Origin: Chryseobacterium sp. LAM-KRS1
Lineage (GTDB): Bacteria > Bacteroidota > Bacteroidia > Flavobacteriales > Weeksellaceae
Assembly (NCBI RefSeq): GCF_013184525.1
Contig: NZ_JAAOIZ010000001.1
Coordinates: 372,001 to 436,000 of the forward strand
Direction of reading: 5' to 3'
DNA length: 64,000 bases
Shown: positions 27,489 through 35,700 of the stretch, one piece after another
Position numbering within the stretch: position 1 is the first letter of the stretch
Layout of the letters: every line of letters begins with the position of its first letter
Position numbers and translations under genes: made by a program
Notes under the pieces: model-generated
Told to the model about the DNA's origin: nothing
Seen by the model: the letters and a program-made list of their open reading frames with translations, nothing else
Database searches by the model: none

Positions 27489-27845
27489 TTATTTCTTTTT
27501 GTAAGCAGCGTCTTTAATTCTTGCTTTCTTACCTCTAAGATCTCTGAAGTAGTAAATTCTAGATCTTCTAACTTTACCTCTTCTGTCAACTTCAATCTTC
27601 TGAAGAGCTGGCATGTTGATAGGGAATACTCTTTCTACACCTACATCACCACTCATTTTTCTGATAGTGAAAGTTTTTGTAGAACCTGTACCTCTTAATT
27701 GGATAACTGTCCCTTTGAAGAACTGAGTTCTTGTTTTTTGTCCTTCTTTAATTTCGTAATACACTGTAATTGTATCACCTGCTTTGAATTCCGGGAATTC
27801 TTTTTTTGCAATGTACTTCTCTTGTACGTACTTTAATAAATCCAT
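27489..27845 (-). CDS. rplS: 50S ribosomal protein L19
   Basis: The 118-residue protein is L19 of the large subunit, near the contact with the small subunit. It shows the family segments PEFKAGDTITVYY, RTQFFKGTVIQLRG, TFTIRKMSG, VERVFPINMP and RRSRIYYFRDL, and ends in a basic tail. The start is the ATG before DLLKYVQ; an in-frame start 11 codons upstream falls inside the leader. Codon use is biased like rpsA. It is a single-gene unit with promoter, leader and terminator. Confidence 0.97.
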   Translation of the reverse strand: MDLLKYVQEKYIAKKEFPEFKAGDTITVYYEIKEGQKTRTQFFKGTVIQLRGTGSTKTFTIRKMSGDVGVERVFPINMPALQKIEVDRRGKVRRSRIYYFRDLRGKKARIKDAAYKKK

Positions 27846-27875
27846 TATTAATGATAATATAATGTTAAGGCTAAG

Positions 27876-27903
27876 CAACTTACACGTTTTTCGTCAGAGG
27901 TTG
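27876..27903 (-). promoter_or_regulatory. Candidate L19 leader hairpin
   Basis: In the rplS leader CAAC (27903-27900) can pair with GTTG (27879-27876), then an asymmetric internal loop, then ACG and CGT around an A5 loop. Leaders of ribosomal protein genes often bind their own product; this one is only a candidate. Confidence 0.3.
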
Positions 27904-27915
27904 AATAACAGGTTG

Positions 27916-27947
27916 CAAATGTACAAAATTAGTTTTGAATAATCCAA
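27916..27947 (-). promoter_or_regulatory. rplS promoter
   Basis: On the minus strand TTG (27945-27947), a 21-nt spacer and TACATTTG (27916-27923) match the consensus; the leader is about 65 nt. Confidence 0.7.
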
Positions 27948-28048
27948 ATAAATTTAAATGTAATTGAACAGAGATTTTTGATGCATTGAAATCCCAAAAC
28001 TTAACATATCCTTCACCTTATGATGAAACTGTGTTTACATGGGAATTT

Positions 28049-28056
28049 TACTTTTG
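28049..28056 (+). promoter_or_regulatory. Candidate promoter of the phosphoesterase gene
   Basis: TACTTTTG fits TAnnTTTG and lies 87 nt before the ATG at 28143. No good -33 TTG is visible. Confidence 0.5.
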
Positions 28057-28142
28057 CACGAAGTAAAAATTAACCATTACTCTTCTTATTTTACTGATAA
28101 ACAGTAAATTATTGAAGAGTACCAATTTAAAAATTATTAGCT

Positions 28143-30881
28143 ATGAAAAATTATTTCTTCCTTTTATGTTTTATTGTCGTCCAGATGACCTTTGGGCAGG
28201 CTTTATTTCCTTATTTACAAAATCCGACTCCAAATTCAATGATCGTAAACTGGAAAACAGCTTCTAATAATGAGACTACTGTTCTCTACGGGAATTCTCC
28301 GACGAACCTGAATGTTACGGTAACAGGAACCACTAATATATTTTCGGATACGGGATATAATAATAACTACTATTATCACACGGCCAAAATCAATAATCTG
28401 CAGCCGAATACAAAGTATTATTATAAAATAAAAACAGGAACCAGCGAATCGGCAGTTTACAACTTCAGGACACTTCCCATGCCGGGACAGCCTACTACGG
28501 CAGACGGTAAAATACGTTTTTTGATTATGGGAGATAATCAGATCAAAGGGGAACCCAGGTATGATACACTTACCTTAAATGCATTTAAAAAATTAAAGCA
28601 AAAATTTGGAGCAAACTCAGATCCTTCGGATAATGTTGCCCTTACTTTTATGGTGGGAGATCAGGTAGATGTCGGGACACTTGATCATTACGAAAATGTC
28701 CACTTTAAAAAGAATATTAAATTATCACCATATCTTCCGATCCAGACGACTGTGGGCAATCACGAAACCTATGGAACATTGGGGATGAATTCTTATTATG
28801 CTCATTTTTATATAGATGAAATTAAATATAAAAATATCAGCTCCGGGAATGAAAATTACTATGCGCAACAAGCGGGGAACGTTTTGTTTATAAGCTTAAG
28901 CTCTGAACATACGGGAATGGCTCAACAAACCTGGTTACAGCAAATTCTTACGGCTGCGAATAACGATCCTACTGTAGATTGGATTATTTCCTTAAGCCAC
29001 AGGCCTTATCAGGCAGAGCAATATGTAGGGGATATCTCAACGTGGGTAAGAAATAATGCAGTTCCTCTTCTAACGTCATCGAGTAAATATCTGATGCACG
29101 TAGGTGCACACCATCATCTGTATCACAGAGGGCAATTAAAAGATAGCCCTACTTATCAGATTATATCCGGAGGAACAGCGTGGGATCAGTACTGGGGAAT
29201 GTCTACAGAACAGGATTTTGATGATGTTCAGAAAACACTTACCGACTGGACATACCAAATCGTAGAGGTAGATGTTACCAATGGTAAGGTAGATGTGGAA
29301 TGTTATTCGATTGGAGGGATCTATACTAAAAAATACAATGAGCTCGTTGATTCTTTCCATAGGTATAAAAACCAGCCAAAACCTGTTAAGCCTATGATCA
29401 CCAATACTTTTTCAGGTCCTGTGACTTTACCCTTAACTTTGAATGGAAGCAGTTTTACGTCACCCAACAATGAGCTTTTAAACACAACACAATTCCTCAT
29501 TAGTAAAGCAGCAGATTTTTCGGTGATAGAAAAAGAATTCTATCGTGATTATGAAAACTGGTTCGGTAAGGACGGAGCTCCTGATAAGGCTAAAAATCTG
29601 AATGCCGGTGTAGATATTACGAAAGTAAGTTTTCCTGCCAATTCTATTTCCAATGGTGTGTATTACGTAAAAACAAGATACAGGGACAGAAATCTGGAAT
29701 GGAGTGACTGGAGTGATGTAAAGCAGTTTGAAATAACGGGAAGCGTAGTTTCAAATCCTACATTTACGCTGGATAAAACAGAATATTTACAAAATACCCC
29801 CGTAACTGCAACCTATACAGGTGGTCCAGGTAATCAGACAGATTGGGTGGGTGTTTATAGAAAAGGGCAGGTTCCGGGAACATCAACTTCGCAGGCCTAT
29901 ATTTATACCAACGGACAAACAGCGGGAACGGCCACTTTTACCAATGGTTTTGCAGCTAAAGGACAGTATTTTGCCGGATTTTTTGCCAATGACGGATATA
30001 CGGAGATCACACCGAGAAAAAATTTCTATGTGGGCCCTAAAGTTGTTCTTCAGGCAACTTCAGATACTTATCCGGTAGGAGGAACTGTGAAAATAAATTT
30101 CAGTAACGGACCCAATCTTGTAAAAGACTGGATCGGGATTTATAAGATGGGGCAAACTCCGGGAACCAATACTTCTGCGATGTATAAATATGTAACAACC
30201 GCTGCCGGAAATCTTGAGTTTACCGGACTCCCTAAAGGGTACTATTTTGCGCAATATTTTCTGGAAGATGGTTATACGGCAATCGGTGAGAAAGTGTTTT
30301 TTAAAGTAGGAGATATTGTTACCGAATTATGGATTAACAAACCTGTTTATACGTTGGGCGAAAATATTACAGCTTCATGGACGGATTCTCCGGGAATTAT
30401 CAAAGACTGGCTGGGTATTTATCCACAAAATATTCAGACGCCGGACGATAATTTTGTTTCATATACTTATTTTGACGGGATAACTCAGGGTACAAAAACA
30501 TTGAATGGAGCTGCCTTACCTACAACTCCCGGAAATTATTATATGGTAATGTTTACCAATGATTCTTATACTGAAGTTTCAAACAGAATGCAATTCCAGG
30601 TAACTTCTTCAACATTAGGAACTGCTGAAACCTCAAAAAGTACTGAGAAAAATGTAGTGTTGTATCCTAACCCGACCAAGCCAGGTGAACCTACATTTAT
30701 CAAGAGCGATTATCCAATTGACAAGATTGAGTTATTATCTGCTACAGGAGATCTATTATACGAATCTAAAAATGTACACAATCAGCGGTTTTCTTTGGTC
30801 AACGAAAATCTGCCTAAGGGTGTATACTTTGTAAAAGTTCATACAAGAAAGTTATTTACTTTAAAACTGATTATTCAGTAA
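28143..30881 (+). CDS. Purple acid phosphatase-like metallophosphoesterase with T9SS type A sorting domain
   Basis: The 912-residue protein has a signal peptide (about 1-19), an N-terminal fibronectin-like domain (about 25-115; NSMIVNWKT, NTKYYYKI) as in purple acid phosphatases, and a calcineurin-like phosphoesterase domain (about 125-390) with metal-binding motifs GDNQ, GDQVD, GNHE, SHRP and GAHHH. Three repeats of about 95 residues follow (about 539-821), each with a DWxGxY core (DWVGVY, DWIGIY, DWLGIY). A type A sorting domain ends the protein (about 836-912; LYPNPTKPGEP). It probably releases phosphate from external organic phosphates after type IX export. Confidence 0.92.
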   Translation: MKNYFFLLCFIVVQMTFGQALFPYLQNPTPNSMIVNWKTASNNETTVLYGNSPTNLNVTVTGTTNIFSDTGYNNNYYYHTAKINNLQPNTKYYYKIKTGTSESAVYNFRTLPMPGQPTTADGKIRFLIMGDNQIKGEPRYDTLTLNAFKKLKQKFGANSDPSDNVALTFMVGDQVDVGTLDHYENVHFKKNIKLSPYLPIQTTVGNHETYGTLGMNSYYAHFYIDEIKYKNISSGNENYYAQQAGNVLFISLSSEHTGMAQQTWLQQILTAANNDPTVDWIISLSHRPYQAEQYVGDISTWVRNNAVPLLTSSSKYLMHVGAHHHLYHRGQLKDSPTYQIISGGTAWDQYWGMSTEQDFDDVQKTLTDWTYQIVEVDVTNGKVDVECYSIGGIYTKKYNELVDSFHRYKNQPKPVKPMITNTFSGPVTLPLTLNGSSFTSPNNELLNTTQFLISKAADFSVIEKEFYRDYENWFGKDGAPDKAKNLNAGVDITKVSFPANSISNGVYYVKTRYRDRNLEWSDWSDVKQFEITGSVVSNPTFTLDKTEYLQNTPVTATYTGGPGNQTDWVGVYRKGQVPGTSTSQAYIYTNGQTAGTATFTNGFAAKGQYFAGFFANDGYTEITPRKNFYVGPKVVLQATSDTYPVGGTVKINFSNGPNLVKDWIGIYKMGQTPGTNTSAMYKYVTTAAGNLEFTGLPKGYYFAQYFLEDGYTAIGEKVFFKVGDIVTELWINKPVYTLGENITASWTDSPGIIKDWLGIYPQNIQTPDDNFVSYTYFDGITQGTKTLNGAALPTTPGNYYMVMFTNDSYTEVSNRMQFQVTSSTLGTAETSKSTEKNVVLYPNPTKPGEPTFIKSDYPIDKIELLSATGDLLYESKNVHNQRFSLVNENLPKGVYFVKVHTRKLFTLKLIIQ

Positions 30882-30902
30882 CACTTTTTTAATCAGGTAC
30901 AG

Positions 30903-30931
30903 AGAGGGAACATTTGTTCCCTCTTTTTTTA
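30903..30931 (+). terminator. Terminator after the phosphoesterase gene
   Basis: A perfect 9-bp stem (AGAGGGAAC with GTTCCCTCT) around a 4-nt loop is followed by T7. The next gene is convergent. Confidence 0.9.
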
Positions 30932-30964
30932 TTAAGATTACCTAATGAAGATAAATAGTTTACT

Positions 30965-31339
30965 TTAATCCGTGGATTTTAATGCCCATGCGATTAAAGG
31001 AGCCTGCATGAAAAGTCTTGCGAATCTCTGATTATCGGTGTTCAGGCCGAAAGAATCCCTTCTGTTTTTATATTGGGCAATATTTCCGGGAAGAACCGCT
31101 GCAAAAAAGCCTGCAACAACTTTTCCCATTGTTTTTCGATACTTTTTAGGAGTCACGATCGTTGCTGTTCCCAGGAGTATTTCTACGATTCCGGAATATA
31201 CCACCGTATCATCTTTTTTTAAAGGAACCCATTCGGGAACCTGAGCCTGAAATTCTTTCCTTGCAAATGTAAGGTGACTGATTCCTGCAGTAATCAGAAA
31301 TGCACCAAGTCCTATTCTTGATATGTCTTTCGTTTCCAT
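30965..31339 (-). CDS. DoxX-like small membrane protein
   Basis: The 124-residue protein has four membrane segments (about residues 8-22, 45-62, 72-88 and 105-120) and the DoxX-type pattern: a glycine-rich first helix (GLGAFLITAGISHL), VVYSGIVEILLGTATIV in the second and a conserved AQYKNRRDSFG loop. DoxX proteins are linked to quinone or thiosulfate metabolism in a few cases, but most are uncharacterised. No partner gene is nearby, so its role is open. Confidence 0.75.
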   Translation of the reverse strand: METKDISRIGLGAFLITAGISHLTFARKEFQAQVPEWVPLKKDDTVVYSGIVEILLGTATIVTPKKYRKTMGKVVAGFFAAVLPGNIAQYKNRRDSFGLNTDNQRFARLFMQAPLIAWALKSTD

Positions 31340-31387
31340 AATAATGTGATTGGTTGTATGTACTCAGAATTTTATAATTCTTTTATA

Positions 31388-31479
31388 CATGAACTCCAAA
31401 ATTCAGACCATTAGGATTTGGTCTGTATATTGTCGTAGTAATTGGAATTGTTGGTTTTATGAGCCTGGTCATAAAATAG
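31388..31479 (+). pseudogene. Possible frameshifted single-helix membrane peptide
   Basis: An ATG at 31388 is followed, in the next frame, by 28 codons with the sequence TPKFRPLGFGLYIVVVIG and onward to a stop at 31477-31479, a typical small membrane-peptide pattern (basic start, hydrophobic helix, terminal lysine). In that frame a stop (31390-31392) directly precedes it, so the ATG and the helix do not connect. A loss of two bases near 31391 would explain this. The ATG-frame reading is rich in W and C and looks non-coding. Confidence 0.3.
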
Positions 31480-31575
31480 TTTTTACCGGTCCGGTTAACT
31501 TTATGAATCTTAGTTTACCAGTGAATAAAGCTAAAATGTGAGTTCCTTATATGTTCAATTTTAAAAGATGAAATT

Positions 31576-32184
31576 ATGAAACCTAAAGAAATTCCGGGAG
31601 TTCCCCAACAAAAGAGTGGAGGATTTCATGATACTGAAAGTAAAAAACAATTTGACGATCCTGAATTGAACAAGCAAAAGTTTTCTGTTTTGAAAAAAAG
31701 ATTTTTTTCAGTGAATCAGTGGAGGGAGTACAGTGGCGCTCTCACAGCCGATTTTAAATTGTATGATTCAAAAGGAAAACCTCTTGACCGATCTCCTGAA
31801 ATTGATGATTACATCCGTATTGATATACCTGGTCCCGGAGAAAAAGAAGCAAAAGGATACGATTGGGTACAGATAGTCAATATTTCCTCTCATCATACAG
31901 GGGCATTTGAACGTATTAGTATAACCTGCAGACCATCCAAAATTCCGGGAAACTCCAAAAACAACCGTATAGCACACTTTTACAGCAGTAAAGCTACGTC
32001 AACTTTTATGATCTCAAATAATGGCAGGGAAATAATGGCAGCAATTTACGGAAGGAATGAATCACCCAATTTTAATGCTTCTTTTATTGATAAGATCAGA
32101 AATATCATGGTAGGCATAGGAGGAATGATGGGAATTTCTAAAATTCAATGGAAGGCCCTTTCTGATGGTTTGCTGGATTTTTAG
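31576..32184 (+). CDS. Conserved protein of unknown function
   Basis: The 202-residue protein has no signal peptide or membrane helix. It begins with a charged, proline-rich stretch (MKPKEIPGVPQQKSGG), then a central beta-rich part (about 50-150) containing DYIRIDIPGPG and YDWVQIVNIS, and ends with a glycine-rich helix (NIMVGIGGMMGISKIQWKAL). I do not recognise a family; the central part, with its polar substrate-like pattern, may be a small ligand- or effector-binding domain. No operon partner is visible: the flanking genes are the possible peptide remnant and scoA, each with its own signals. Confidence 0.7.
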   Translation: MKPKEIPGVPQQKSGGFHDTESKKQFDDPELNKQKFSVLKKRFFSVNQWREYSGALTADFKLYDSKGKPLDRSPEIDDYIRIDIPGPGEKEAKGYDWVQIVNISSHHTGAFERISITCRPSKIPGNSKNNRIAHFYSSKATSTFMISNNGREIMAAIYGRNESPNFNASFIDKIRNIMVGIGGMMGISKIQWKALSDGLLDF

Positions 32185-32240
32185 CAATTATCTAAAATGG
32201 TGTTTCACTTTTATCTATTTAAATAAAAATCCTGTGTGCC

Positions 32241-32269
32241 TTGATTTAAAAGAAAATTATTAAATTTAG
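32241..32269 (+). promoter_or_regulatory. scoA promoter
   Basis: TTG (32241-32243), a 17-nt spacer and TAAATTTAG (32261-32269) form a near-consensus promoter 24 nt before the ATG. Confidence 0.55.
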
Positions 32270-32292
32270 CCAACAGAAAAATCTAATATTTC

Positions 32293-32994
32293 ATGATAGA
32301 TAAAAGAGTAAAAAATGCAAAGGAAGCTATAGAAGGAATTCAGGATGGGATGACACTAATGCTGGGGGGATTCGGCCTTTGCGGTATTCCTGAAAACTCC
32401 ATTAATGCTTTGGTAGAAAGTGATGTGAAAGATCTGACGTGCATTTCCAACAACGCTGGAGTTGATGATTTTGGATTGGGATTATTGTTGCATAAAAGAC
32501 AGATTAAAAAAATGATCTCTTCTTATGTAGGGGAGAATGCAGAATTCGAAAGACAGATGCTTTCCGGGGAACTTGATGTTGAACTTACTCCACAAGGGAC
32601 CCTTGCTGAAAAATGCAGAGCTGCGCAAGCCGGAATTCCTGCGTTTTATACACCTGCAGGATATGGGACTGAAATAGCGGCAGGTAAAGAAGTAAAGGAA
32701 TTTAACGGTAAGCCTCACATTCTTGAACATGCCTATAATGCAGATTACTCTATTGTAAAAGCGTGGAAAGGAGATCATGCAGGAAATCTGATCTTCAAAG
32801 GATCTGCAAGAAATTTTAATCATCCAATGGCCGGGGCTGCAAAAATTACAATAGCAGAAGTAGAAGAATTGGTAGAACCGGGAGAATTGGATCCTAATGA
32901 AGTCCATATTCCAGGAATTATGATTCAGAGAATATTCCAGGGTGATAAATTCGAAAAGCGAATTGAGCAAAGAACAGTAAGGAAAAAAGATTAA
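32293..32994 (+). CDS. scoA: 3-oxoacid CoA-transferase subunit A
   Basis: SCOT-type transferases move CoA from succinyl-CoA to acetoacetate, linking ketone and branched-chain amino acid breakdown to the TCA cycle. The 233-residue subunit has the family start ([13 protein letters not shown]) and the [12 protein letters not shown] loop, then [12 protein letters not shown] and [11 protein letters not shown]. It is full length. Its partner subunit B lies 2 kb downstream on the same strand, with an ABC exporter gene in between on the other strand. Confidence 0.94.
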   Translation: MIDKRVKNAKEAIEGIQDGMTLMLGGFGLCGIPENSINALVESDVKDLTCISNNAGVDDFGLGLLLHKRQIKKMISSYVGENAEFERQMLSGELDVELTPQGTLAEKCRAAQAGIPAFYTPAGYGTEIAAGKEVKEFNGKPHILEHAYNADYSIVKAWKGDHAGNLIFKGSARNFNHPMAGAAKITIAEVEELVEPGELDPNEVHIPGIMIQRIFQGDKFEKRIEQRTVRKKD

Positions 32995-33020
32995 GTCTTC
33001 GTTTGAAAGAGAGTATTCAT

Positions 33021-33062
33021 ATAAATAAAGCGCCGGAAAATATTTTCCGGCGCTTTATTTAT
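33021..33062. terminator. 42-bp perfect palindrome, bidirectional terminator
   Basis: Two 21-bp arms, GC-rich in the middle (GCGCCGG and CCGGCGC) and AT-rich at the ends, form a perfect palindrome between scoA and the convergent ABC exporter gene. Each strand ends the hairpin with a run of T and A. Confidence 0.85.
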
Positions 33063-33070
33063 CATTCTTC

Positions 33071-34876
33071 TTATGATTCTTCGGGAATTACCATTTTCCT
33101 TTCTCCGATCTGTTGTCTCCACATGGCATAGTATAATCCTTTTTCGGCAATCAGATTATCATGGGATCCCATTTCTATGACTTGGCCTCGTTCAAGTACA
33201 TAAATCCGGTCGGCATGCATAATGGTGCTTAGACGATGGGCAATCAATACTGTGATTTGTTCTTTTTCCTCCGATATGCTTTTGATGGTGGAAGTTATTT
33301 CTTCTTCCGTAATACTGTCCAAAGCTGAAGTGGCTTCGTCAAAAATTAACAGGTGAGGTCTTCGTAATAAAGCCCTTGCAATCGCAATTCTTTGCTTTTC
33401 CCCGCCACTTAATTTCAATCCACCTTCTCCAATTACGGTTTCTATACCTTTTTCAGCCCTTTCCAGTAAAGCAGTACAGCTTGATTTTTGTAAAGCTATT
33501 TGAAGTTCTACCTCAGTAGCCTTTGGATTTACGAAAAGAAGGTTTTCTTTAATGGTTCCTGCAAAAAGCTGGGTGTCCTGAGTTACAAAGCCAATTTGAT
33601 TCCTCAATTCATCAAAATCAAATTCTTTCCCATTGATATTATTATAAAAAATATTTCCTTCCTGAGGACGATAGAGCCCAACCAAAAGTTTTACCAGAGT
33701 ACTTTTTCCGGAACCACTGGGACCAACAAAAGCAATTGTTTCTCCGTTTTTTACGGTAAAAGATATATTGTTTAACGCTTTATACTGAGCTGATTGATGT
33801 TTGAAAGAAACATGTTTGAACTCCAATTCTTCAATAGCACCGATCTGTTTAGGATGAAGGGGTTTTTCCTCGACTGTTTTTTTCATTAAACGGTCAAAAT
33901 TAAGAAGGGAAGCTTCAGCCTCTCGATAAGAAATAATGATATTTCCGATCTCCTGCATAGGTCCGAAGATAAAGAAGCCATAAAACATCAGCGATAAATA
34001 TTGTCCCGGAGTTACAATATTTTTAAAAATTAAAAGTAATAAAGTCAGGGTGATCAGCTGTTGAAGAAAATTAACCATTGTTCCCTGGATAAAACTTAAA
34101 GAACGGATGCTTTTGACTTTTCTAAGTTCAAGCCCCAGAATTTTATAGGTATTATTGTTTAAGCGGATGACTTCCTGATTGGTTAATCCCAGACTTTTTA
34201 CAATTTCTATATTTCTAAGGCTTTCTGTAGTACTTCCTGCCAGAGCTGTGGTTTCCGAAACAATATTTTTCTGGATACTCTTTATTCTCTTGCTTAATAA
34301 ATTCGTGATGAATGCAATCAGAAATATTCCACAAATGTATACCGGCATGATTGACCAATGTAAGCGAATAGCATACACAGCAACGAAAATGATACTGACC
34401 AGAATTCCGAAGAAAATATTAATAAAATTACTGATGAACTTTACAGTATCTTCTCTTACTTTCGTTAAAATAGAAAGGGTTTCACCACTTCTCTGGTCTT
34501 CAAATTCCTGATATGGCAATGCCATAGAATGCTTTAAGCCGTCCGTGAAAATTTTTGCCCCGAACTTTTGGGTGATAACACTTACTGCATAATCCTGAAA
34601 AGCTTTGGCGATCCTGCTCACCATGGCTGTTCCGATAAGGAGGGATAAGAAATAGAATACACCATGATAAATGCCGTCCCCGTATAAATATTGGTTCAGG
34701 TTTCTTGGTAAAAGCTTTTCTTTATCAAAAAAATTAGGATGGGTAACCAGTTTATCGAGAATATTACCCGTTATTGCCGGAGCAAATAAAGAGAATACCT
34801 GATTAATGGTTGCTAATAACAATGAAAGAATAATCAACCACTGGTAAGGTTTAAGGTATTTTAAAAGTATTTTCAT
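33071..34876 (-). CDS. ABC exporter, fused membrane and ATPase domains
   Basis: The protein is 601 residues from the ATG before KILLKYL; the in-frame start 23 codons upstream lies across the promoter. A six-helix exporter membrane domain (about residues 15-310) is followed by the ATPase (about 340-585): Walker A GPSGSGKST, Q-loop VTQDTQL, signature LSGGEKQR, Walker B LLIFDEATSALD and the H-loop AHRLST. It would work as a homodimer or heterodimer to export lipids, peptides or drugs; the substrate is not evident. It stands between the two CoA transferase genes on the opposite strand. Confidence 0.93.
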   Translation of the reverse strand: MKILLKYLKPYQWLIILSLLLATINQVFSLFAPAITGNILDKLVTHPNFFDKEKLLPRNLNQYLYGDGIYHGVFYFLSLLIGTAMVSRIAKAFQDYAVSVITQKFGAKIFTDGLKHSMALPYQEFEDQRSGETLSILTKVREDTVKFISNFINIFFGILVSIIFVAVYAIRLHWSIMPVYICGIFLIAFITNLLSKRIKSIQKNIVSETTALAGSTTESLRNIEIVKSLGLTNQEVIRLNNNTYKILGLELRKVKSIRSLSFIQGTMVNFLQQLITLTLLLLIFKNIVTPGQYLSLMFYGFFIFGPMQEIGNIIISYREAEASLLNFDRLMKKTVEEKPLHPKQIGAIEELEFKHVSFKHQSAQYKALNNISFTVKNGETIAFVGPSGSGKSTLVKLLVGLYRPQEGNIFYNNINGKEFDFDELRNQIGFVTQDTQLFAGTIKENLLFVNPKATEVELQIALQKSSCTALLERAEKGIETVIGEGGLKLSGGEKQRIAIARALLRRPHLLIFDEATSALDSITEEEITSTIKSISEEKEQITVLIAHRLSTIMHADRIYVLERGQVIEMGSHDNLIAEKGLYYAMWRQQIGERKMVIPEES

Positions 34877-34893
34877 TCTGTTAAATAATGTTG

Positions 34894-34901
34894 CAAAATT
34901 A
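34894..34901 (-). promoter_or_regulatory. Candidate ABC exporter promoter -7 element
   Basis: TAATTTTG on the minus strand fits TAnnTTTG, 18 nt before the ATG at 34876. No TTG -33 is visible. Confidence 0.5.
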
Positions 34902-34952
34902 GAGATATTATTTCGACTTATTATGTTAATAATTTTCAATAACAAAGCCCTT

Positions 34953-34981
34953 TTGTATTCTATTGAAAATAATTAAATTGC
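34953..34981 (+). promoter_or_regulatory. Candidate scoB promoter
   Basis: TTG (34953-34955), an 18-nt spacer and TAAATTGC (34974-34981) lie 17 nt before the scoB ATG. It gives scoB a promoter of its own, separate from scoA. Confidence 0.5.
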
Positions 34982-34997
34982 AGTCTAAGTTTTTACT

Positions 34998-35651
34998 ATG
35001 CTCACAAAAGAACAAATTGCTAAAAGAATCTCAAAAGAATTAAAAGATCGTTATTATGTAAATCTGGGAATAGGGATTCCCACTTTGGTTGCCAACTACG
35101 TTCCTGATGGCATTTCAGTAGAATTTCAGAGTGAAAATGGAGTTTTGGGAATGGGACCTTTCCCTTTTGAAGGAGAAGAAGATGCTGATATCATCAATGC
35201 AGGAAAGCAGACCATTACAATACTACCAGGAGGTTCATTTTTTGATTCCGCTTTTAGTTTTGGGATGATCCGTGGGCAGAAAGTAGATCTTACGATCCTT
35301 GGCGCAATGGAAGTTTCTGAAAACGGAGATATTGCCAACTGGAAGATTCCTGGAAAAATGGTAAAAGGAATGGGCGGAGCGATGGATTTGGTAGCTTCTG
35401 CTGAAAATATCATTGTTGCGATGATGCATGTAAATAAAGCAGGAGAAAGTAAAATCCTGAAAAAATGTACACTTCCTTTAACAGGAGTAAATTGTGTGAA
35501 AAGAGTAGTTACGGAACTCGCTGTTTTAGATGTAACACCAGCTGGTTTTAAGCTTGTTGAAAGAGCACCTGGAGTGTCCGTAGAGCATATTGTACAATCT
35601 ACAGAAGCAGATCTGATCATTGAAGGAGAAATTCCCGAAATGCAATTTTAA
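34998..35651 (+). CDS. scoB: 3-oxoacid CoA-transferase subunit B
   Basis: The 217-residue subunit carries the catalytic glutamate in the SENGVLGMGPF motif (about residue 45) and the family segments YYVNLGIGIPT at the start and GGSFFDSAFSFGMIRG. With subunit A it forms the active transferase. It is full length. The separation from scoA by an opposite-strand gene means the two subunits cannot share one mRNA. Confidence 0.94.
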   Translation: MLTKEQIAKRISKELKDRYYVNLGIGIPTLVANYVPDGISVEFQSENGVLGMGPFPFEGEEDADIINAGKQTITILPGGSFFDSAFSFGMIRGQKVDLTILGAMEVSENGDIANWKIPGKMVKGMGGAMDLVASAENIIVAMMHVNKAGESKILKKCTLPLTGVNCVKRVVTELAVLDVTPAGFKLVERAPGVSVEHIVQSTEADLIIEGEIPEMQF

Positions 35652-35663
35652 TAAAAACAAAAG

Positions 35664-35693
35664 AAAGGCTGTTATCATTAACAGCCTTTTTTA
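35664..35693. terminator. Terminator between scoB and the convergent gene
   Basis: A perfect 11-bp stem (AAAGGCTGTTA with its complement) around TCAT is followed by T6 on the + strand. Confidence 0.9.
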
Positions 35694-35700
35694 TCATCGG

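Noticed and set aside
32482..32970. 162-codon frame antisense to scoA
   Set aside because: Mirror frame of a strongly conserved gene; phenylalanine- and cysteine-rich composition is typical of a shadow.
35126..35620. 164-codon frame antisense to scoB
   Set aside because: Mirror frame of a strongly conserved gene.
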